Assembly: GCF_964355755.1 (NCBI RefSeq)
Contig: NC_092671.1
Location: forward strand, 26,350,070 to 26,414,069
Length of the DNA stretch: 64,000 bases
DNA from: Antedon mediterranea
Taxonomy: Eukaryota > Echinodermata > Crinoidea > Comatulida > Antedonidae
Direction: 5' to 3'
A program made the position numbers and the translations under genes. Below are positions 57,991-64,000 of the stretch, piece after piece. Below the pieces are notes generated by a model. The model was not told the DNA's origin, ran no database searches, and saw only the letters and a list, made by a program, of their open reading frames with translations. How positions within the stretch are numbered: position 1 is the first letter of the stretch; each line of letters opens with the position of its first letter.

Positions 57991-58687
57991 ATATTATAAA
58001 TAATTAAAGATTCTGAGAAAATCAATCAATCAATATATCTTTTAAAAATCAATTATCTTTATTTAAATCAATGCATATAACCTATAATTCGTCATAGTGA
58101 CGAATTAAATCTAGTTGATTTTAATATTATAATAGTCAGACATTCAACTATCAGTTACCTCTCTAAAATGTTATTAATATTTATAATATGTAGATAACCA
58201 AATTTAAGTTTCATGTACCTGAGGACAACTATTTATGGTATACCTAGATAAACTAGTTTTACCTGGATAATGTATAATCTTCCATGTACTGTATGTGATA
58301 TGTCATATCCTTGATTTATATATTAAGATTTACATTATTGTCTTATCCTAGCAAATCATCTGCAATACATTGTTTTCATTGTTGTCATGGAAATAGTATA
58401 ATTATTTGTAAAGATGACTGTTTTTTTATGATCATTTTAGTTCATTGGAATTGCATAATTTGTACATTGTATAACAATTTGTATAAACTGAATATCAATG
58501 AATGCACTATACTGAATTGGTTGATGGTATTACTGTTATTAGCTTTGGAATCGACTTGCTTATATATTATACAATAGTGTTTTTACCATCAATATTTGAG
58601 TTAAAATATTGGTACCTTGATAATGGTTGCTTGTCTTTATAATGTAAGTTGTATTGTTTAGTGTGTATTTTGTACCAGCACGCAACA
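57991..58687. other. AT-rich region with minisatellite remnant
   Basis: Holds a short remnant of the tacctggataa minisatellite at about 58215-58270. Otherwise nothing recognised. Confidence 0.5.
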
Positions 58688-58818
58688 AGCTACATTCACA
58701 CTTGTTCCGTTTAACAGAATGGAAGACGGCGCCATTTTGTTAAAAAATGGAAAATTGTATACAAAATTAAATTGCGCCTTCTTCTGTCCCATGAAATGAA
58801 CAATTGTTGAATGTAGCT
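58688..58818. mobile_element. Short MITE (131 bp)
   Basis: Left end agctacattcacacttgttc and right end (reverse complement) agctacattcaacaattgtt form imperfect terminal inverted repeats. No coding capacity. A fragment of the same family lies at 15897-15945. Confidence 0.65.
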
Positions 58819-59136
58819 AAGCTTTACAGTAAGTAAGCTCTGATTTAGCCAAACAAACAAATCTTACTATTTATCTGTTTTTTACTTGTAATTGTCATAA
58901 ACCAAAGACTTGTTTGCACTGGACTTGAAAAATGGTAAATTTAACCAATAAGCAAATATGAAGGCTTTCATCTCTTCATCATAGACCAAGATGTGAATAG
59001 TGAATTATTGTTACCAGCAAGGCCTATTTAGGCTTATTTAATATTTCCCTGTGTAATTTCAGTTAATTTATTTTTGCCTCCATAACAATATAAATAAACA
59101 AATATTTCTTAACAAAAAACGCTGCTCGCTTGTTGA

Positions 59137-59400
59137 CGTATTATATTGTCCCCCTAAAAAATATTTTTTATTTCAAATTTGTTTTTGAATGTGTCTTTTA
59201 TTGTCACATAATAGTATTCACGTTAACCCATGGAGGAAATTCCTCCATGGTTAACCAAACAATTATTTTCTATAAAAAATGTAATTTAAAGCAAAAAATA
59301 CTTAAATTGTCTGTCAGACAATGGATTTAGGGTTATAATTAAACGTTTCTTTTCTGTTTTTATACGTGAATAAATGTTACTTTTGTGTTACAAGTGAATA
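59137..59400 (+). repeat. Relative of the intron 13 MITE, with a 35-bp palindrome
   Basis: Shares tattgtccccctaaaaaata, cataatagtattcac and gacaatggatttagggtt-like blocks with 12765-13118. At 59222-59256 it carries a near-perfect palindrome (gttaacccatggaggaaatt continuing into its complement). The right end is cut by the element at 59418. Confidence 0.55.
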
Positions 59401-59417
59401 AAAAATACTGAATCTGT

Positions 59418-60203
59418 GGCCCCATTTCTGCTGCCAATCCCAAATATACCGTATAAATATACCGTATACCGTATATGAAATTCGTGCACCGTTTCCGCTG
59501 CACATACTTCGTGGGTTTGCTGTAAAAAAGTTGGCTTTCATTACCCAAAATGCATTTCGTGAGACGGAAGTATGGATTGACCTAGAGTCTCGTGTAGTGA
59601 GGTTTATACCTGACAAAAACAAAACAATGATGGTTTCTCAAAACATCGTAGCATTGCTTTCTATTTTAAATCTAATGAGCAGAAGTGGCAACGAATTTAC
59701 ACCGCACATACAAGCACAATCTAGAAATGTAGAATGGGCATTGACTAGATTTATGCAAAGAAGACGCAACCCTATTGTGTTGCTCAACTGGTGGAATGAA
59801 ACTGTGTAACCGCTACACCGACCAGTTGTGGAAAGAGAATTTTCGTATGTCAAAAGGTACTACTACTACTATGACTTACGACCCTAGCTAGAGGCCTAGA
59901 CTAGGCCTATATGTATGTATGCCCCTCTATATATATTTCAATATATTTATATACTAGGCTTAGGCTTTTTTTTTTTAATCCAGGCACCCTAGTACTAGTA
60001 GTAGACTCCACTTGTTTTCTCCCCACAATTGAATTGCAAAAATAGTTATTTCTTCAGTCCACATTGACCACGATGGGGATATTTATGCGGTACAGTATAT
60101 ATACCGCATATATATACACGTTATATTTTTTATGAGACCCGTTTCTGCTGCCAAAAAATATACAGTATATATACGGTATATTTTTGGCAACAGAAACGGG
60201 GCC
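59418..60203. mobile_element. Harbinger-like element, GTTTCTGCTGCC family (copy 4)
   Basis: Left end ggccccatttctgctgccaa and right end (reverse complement) ggccccgtttctgttgccaa. Palindromes of the type tataccgtatata follow at both ends, with inner copies gtttccgctgcac (left) and gtttctgctgcc (right). The block acccaaaatgcatttcgtga then gacggaag matches copy 2. It contains the small ORF at 59531-59809. No target duplication visible. Confidence 0.65.
59531..59809 (+). CDS. Small hypothetical ORF inside the copy 4 element
   Basis: 92 codons starting MAFITQNAFRETEVW, with RVVRFIPDKNKTMMVSQNI, ALLSILNLMSRSGNE and ALTRFMQRRRNPIVLLNWWN, stop at 59807. The RRR basic patch and amphipathic leucine run recall N-terminal exons of Harbinger transposases, but I cannot name a domain. 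It could be a first coding exon of a lost transposase or a chance frame. Sister copies do not keep the frame clearly. Confidence 0.3.
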   Translation: MAFITQNAFRETEVWIDLESRVVRFIPDKNKTMMVSQNIVALLSILNLMSRSGNEFTPHIQAQSRNVEWALTRFMQRRRNPIVLLNWWNETV

Positions 60204-62035
60204 TAAAAAAGATGATGTGCTTATTAAATAATTTAAATAAAAATGATGTCTAAATAATATTACTTTATTATACTAAAACAGACTCAATTTCTGTCACTTT
60301 CGTTTATTTTATTGCTAAGATCATGTCTGGGGGTCACTTCATCAAGCCTAGTTGCTTCAAGTGTCAACAAATTGTATCCTATTTAATTACAAACAATTAC
60401 TATTAATTATATGGACTGTTTTGATAATAATTCAATGATTATCTGACAGCGAATTACAGTATTATAATATCAGTCTAGATTGACAGTCAAATGGTAAATA
60501 CCAGAAATAATGTTTTGATTATTTGACAGTGAATTATTATAAAACTGGCCTATGTTGACAGCAAGAACAAAGTCATTATTTATTGAACAAGATTTTACAG
60601 ATTACTGTCTACATTCGTCTATATAATACTGTATTATCAGTAATTTCTTTCATAGACTCTCTTCTCCCAGACGTGCTTTGGGGTTTTTAATTTTAGCATG
60701 ACTCGTCCTAGTTTACAAATTACCAAAAACGTCGGCCTCTAGAACTATAACTGCTGCTTGCTTTACCTTCTGAATGAGTAGTCCTCTTGAGACGTAGCTG
60801 GCTAAAGCAGCAGCGTGAAAAACATGGACAAAGAACAAGAAAACATCACACAAAACCAGGCAGAGATATATTGCAATATCTTGTATCTTGTAATTCATTT
60901 TGGTGGGAAGTTTACCAACTTAGGATCACCGTAAATCATTCTAAGCCTGAACATCTTCACCAAGCAATGATCAAATCACCACAACATTTGCTATAAACAT
61001 CACATGACTGTAGTCCAACCACCAGCTAACGGTTTCTGGGTTTTGTCCTTCCAATGCAATAAATTTCCTTTTTAAAAAAGTATAAAGAAGTATCAAAATT
61101 CTTTTTTTTTATTGTGTTGTGAATAGATGGATTTTCTACCAGATGAGATCATCTCTATACCCAGTGTAAAGTTATTAAAAGAAAATATAATATAATATAT
61201 AAGGTCAATTATCAAGTATCAAGTTCCATTATCAAGTGTTAAAGCTCAAATGAAATATACAGTTTATTTCTTTCAGTTTACTTAAAATCATGCTTAGGCC
61301 CTCCCCCAGGGGATAACACTTTTCAAATAGAAACCTATTTTCTCATAGAGTTGATTGGCCAACCAATCCAGTCTAATTCTTGAATGTAAAAGCACCACAA
61401 CGCTAGACATAAAAACTGGTTTTCCTTAACCATGTTTCTGGTGGTAGAACAAGTCCTGTCGGATAAGGACTTAAAATTGGAGGTCCAATGTAAACATCTG
61501 GACTGTGTGCACCTTAATTTTTCAGAAAAGTAGGAGGCTGCATTATCACATTTTTTAAAATGACCCAATAGAGTCCTATCCAAAAGAGGGTTGTAGTCTT
61601 ACTACTATGACTAGTAATTATATATGGTAATAACCGTTAATAAATATTTTCAGATATTACTATTGGTGTCAACAATATAGCTGATTGTATTACATAACTT
61701 CCTTTCTCATGTCTATAAAATCGTATGTGTTCTACAAAGCCTTCCAACTTCCATTGTACTGAAAATTGTTTACTTAATATGTTGATCTGGGTTGTTTTTG
61801 TTTCAACCTCATAAATTGACTAATTGAATAATCTTCTTCTACCCCTCTTTCCTTGTCCTTCTTCATCCTGTCTTAGTTCACTTCATCACCTCTTTGTTGT
61901 CTGATATTTCCATCCTATATCTATCTCAATATATCTTTCTCAATTGTCAAAATGTGATTTACTGTACCACTGAAATAAGTTGATTTTCAATCAAACAATC
62001 CCATTGGGGAATATATTCTAATGAGTCTCAGTTTG
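60204..62035. other. No gene recognised
   Basis: AT-rich. At 60772-60805 on the minus strand there is a 34-bp segment between gctgctttag and gtaaagc that could be a small exon, but no homology supports it. The 61300-61600 frame on the minus strand is also unsupported. Confidence 0.45.
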
Positions 62036-62039
62036 AATG

Positions 62040-62835
62040 AAGTCTGTTATTGTTAAACTTGAGTTTGAGTCTCAGTTTGAATGACTTTTTACTCTTTGAA
62101 AGAGTTTGAGTCTCAATTTGAGTGACCTTTTTACTCTTTGCAAGAGTTTGAGTCTCAATTTGCGTGACCTTTTTACTCTTTGAAAGAGTTTGAGTCTCAA
62201 TTTGAGTGACCTTTTTACTCTTTGAAAAAGTTTGAGTCTCAATTTGAGTGACCTTTTTACTCTTTAAAAGAGTTTGAGTCTCAATTTGAGTGACCTTTTT
62301 ACTCTTTGCAAGAGTTTGAGTCTCAATTTGAGTGACCTTTTTACTCTTTGAAAGAGTTTGAGTCTCAATTTGAGTGACCTTTTTACTCTTTGAAAGAGTT
62401 TGAGTCTCAATTTGAGTGACCTTTTTACTCTTTGCAAGAGTTTGAGTCTCAATTTGAGTGATCTTTTTACTCTTTGAAAGAGTTTGAGTCTCAATTTGAG
62501 TGACCTTTTTACTCTTTGAAAGAGTTTGAGTCTCAATTTGAGTGACCTTTTTACTCTTTGAAAGAGTTTGAGTCTCAATTTGAGTGACCTTTTTACTCTT
62601 TGAAAGAGTTTGAGTCTCAATTTGAGTGACCTTTTTACTCTTTGAAAGAGTTTGAGTCTCAATTTGAGTGACCTTTTTACTCTTTGAAAGAGTTTTACTC
62701 TAAGTTTGAGTTATTTTTATACTCTTTGCAAGAGTTTAAGTTTGAGGTATTTCTATACTCTTTGCAAGAGTTTGAGTCTAAGTTTGAGGTATTTCTATAC
62801 TCTTTGCAAGAGTTTGAGTCTCAGTTTGAGTGACT
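62040..62835. repeat. 42-bp minisatellite
   Basis: Core of about 14-15 near-identical 42-bp units from about 62095 to 62690 (gagtttgagtctcaatttga, gtgacctttttactctttga, aa), with diverged units on both sides (gtttgaggtatttctatact types to 62830). Since 42 is divisible by three, the minus strand shows a 132-codon frame of a 14-residue repeat (RVKRSLKLRLKLFQ), which I regard as an artefact. Confidence 0.95.
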
Positions 62836-63945
62836 TTCTTGTTACTCTTACTGTCAGGTTGACAATTTTAGTAAGGTTTTTAAAATTAAAATTGACTCTT
62901 TTTGAGTCTCAGTTTAACTTACTCTTGCAAAGTCTAATAATTTGAGCAAATATTTTACTTTCCCTATTCTTGCACATTTCTCATCTTTTCTTTCGCCATA
63001 TATTTTCAGCATTAGGCCTATTAGGTGTTTAGTATAAAGTTTCTGTGTTTTGTATGTAAGATATATTGACATTACTTTCACAGAAGTTAATCCTTCTACT
63101 TGAGTCCCACTTGAAGTATAATGTGCATACATGGGTTGTGTAATTAGTAATTGTCTGAAGGGTATTTTAAAGTGATTCAGAGTCCATGGCATTATGACCT
63201 AGCATAAGTTGTGGTTACAAAAGCTAGTTTGTGCAGGGATGATAAACATTTACAAATTACAGTGTGAACAGGGATTTTCCTTAGCAAAATGATAACATTT
63301 ACATTTTAAAAGAAATGACTCTATTGTTTAATAAAAACCACTACAAAAAACATGAAATTACTAAAAATTTTAGAAAAGACTTTTTTTTAGATATAAAATG
63401 TTGAAACACTAACTGTTTCAATAGAAACATGCCTACTGTTCTGTAGGGAGAAAATTAATTTTTATAACCTTTGAAGATTTCAATAACATAATTTTGGTTA
63501 AATGTAAACCAACAACCACAACAGTTGACCACTTGTTAAAAACCATGACTTCTAATATCTCAAATGAAATTTGTCAAGATTGTTTACAAAGGCGTTACAG
63601 GTCAACTTTTAAGTTTCCCACTTGCCATTCCTAAAGTCAAAACACAAGAGATTTGTGTTATTGTAAGAGACCTTGATGAAAACCCCTCCAGGTCATTCCT
63701 TTCAACATTCTGATTAAAGCCTATTTAAAGCACCCCTTGTTGACTTTCAGACCTGGAAAAAATTGGCTAAAAATTGTGATCCCCTCCGGAAAAATAGTTC
63801 CTTTGATTCTTTCTGGAGGTTTGTGTATTGTTTTTTGTTGATGAACGCAGCTGGTTTATACCATAATTCAAAGGTTTATACAGTGAGTATAGGTTGATCA
63901 TTTGATAGCCTCCAATATTTGTACTCTTTTCAGTGGTTATAATAC
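62836..63945. other. No feature recognised
   Basis: AT-rich sequence. Pieces around 63500-63800 translate into fragments that faintly suggest a LINE relic, but nothing definite. Confidence 0.4.
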
Positions 63946-63971
63946 TAGTAGTAGTAGTAGTAGTAGTAGTG
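63944..63971. repeat. (TAG)n microsatellite
   Basis: About nine tandem tag units near the window end. Confidence 0.9.
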
Positions 63972-64000
63972 GTATGGAATATAGCAGGAAGACATGCACA

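Noticed and set aside
60713-60898. Possible small exon on the minus strand (gctttag ... gtaaag)
   Set aside because: Splice-like borders alone are common by chance; no homologous protein was recognised.
62264-62662. Cationic repeat peptide gene
   Set aside because: Explained by the 42-bp minisatellite; no independent evidence of coding.

Overview
This is an AT-rich window of animal nuclear DNA with one recognisable host gene, a mitochondrial aldehyde dehydrogenase 2 (ALDH2) on the minus strand. Its 14 coding exons lie between 12678 and 39124 and can be joined into a complete 519-codon reading frame. Everything else that can be recognised is mobile-element or tandem-repeat DNA. The organism is most likely a marine invertebrate deuterostome such as an echinoderm. 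That is an inference from the very vertebrate-like ALDH2, a non-LTR retrotransposon with a 2A-like peptide (a class described from sea urchins and other marine invertebrates), Helitron-like ORFs with arginine/lysine-rich N-terminal repeats, and many AGGCCTAGGCCT runs.

Layout. 1-4.6 kb: two divergent (head-to-head) truncated Helitron-type ORFs separated by a 21-bp minisatellite and a tRNA-like dispersed repeat; both are cut by LINE sequence. 4.6-8.9 kb: a nearly complete APE-type LINE whose first ORF carries a 2A-like motif (DIETNPGP) after a hydrophobic leader. Its ORF1 and ORF2 lie in one frame, separated by a single TAG. 8.9-11.4 kb: about 340-bp satellite-like units in opposing orientations. 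12.7-39.1 kb: ALDH2. Its introns hold MITEs, minisatellites, LINE relics, a hAT-like element with an 8-bp target duplication, a Gypsy-type LTR element lacking its integrase core, a Mutator-like MITE with a 9-bp duplication, and an inverted repeat ending 6 bp inside the first intron. 39-64 kb: no host gene recognised; MITEs of several superfamilies, a broken Rex1/CR1-like LINE, a perfectly homogeneous 29-bp x 18 tandem array, a minisatellite split by a transposon, and a 42-bp minisatellite.

How the parts fit. ALDH2 is one nuclear gene for a matrix enzyme. Its exon phases, GT-AG borders and catalytic residues are all intact, so the gene looks functional despite heavy intron colonisation. The most interesting items are the LINE's 2A/UAG arrangement, a set of terminal-inverted-repeat elements that share a GTTTCTGCTGCC scaffold but carry different subterminal palindromes, and the inverted repeat abutting the ALDH2 exon 1 donor site.
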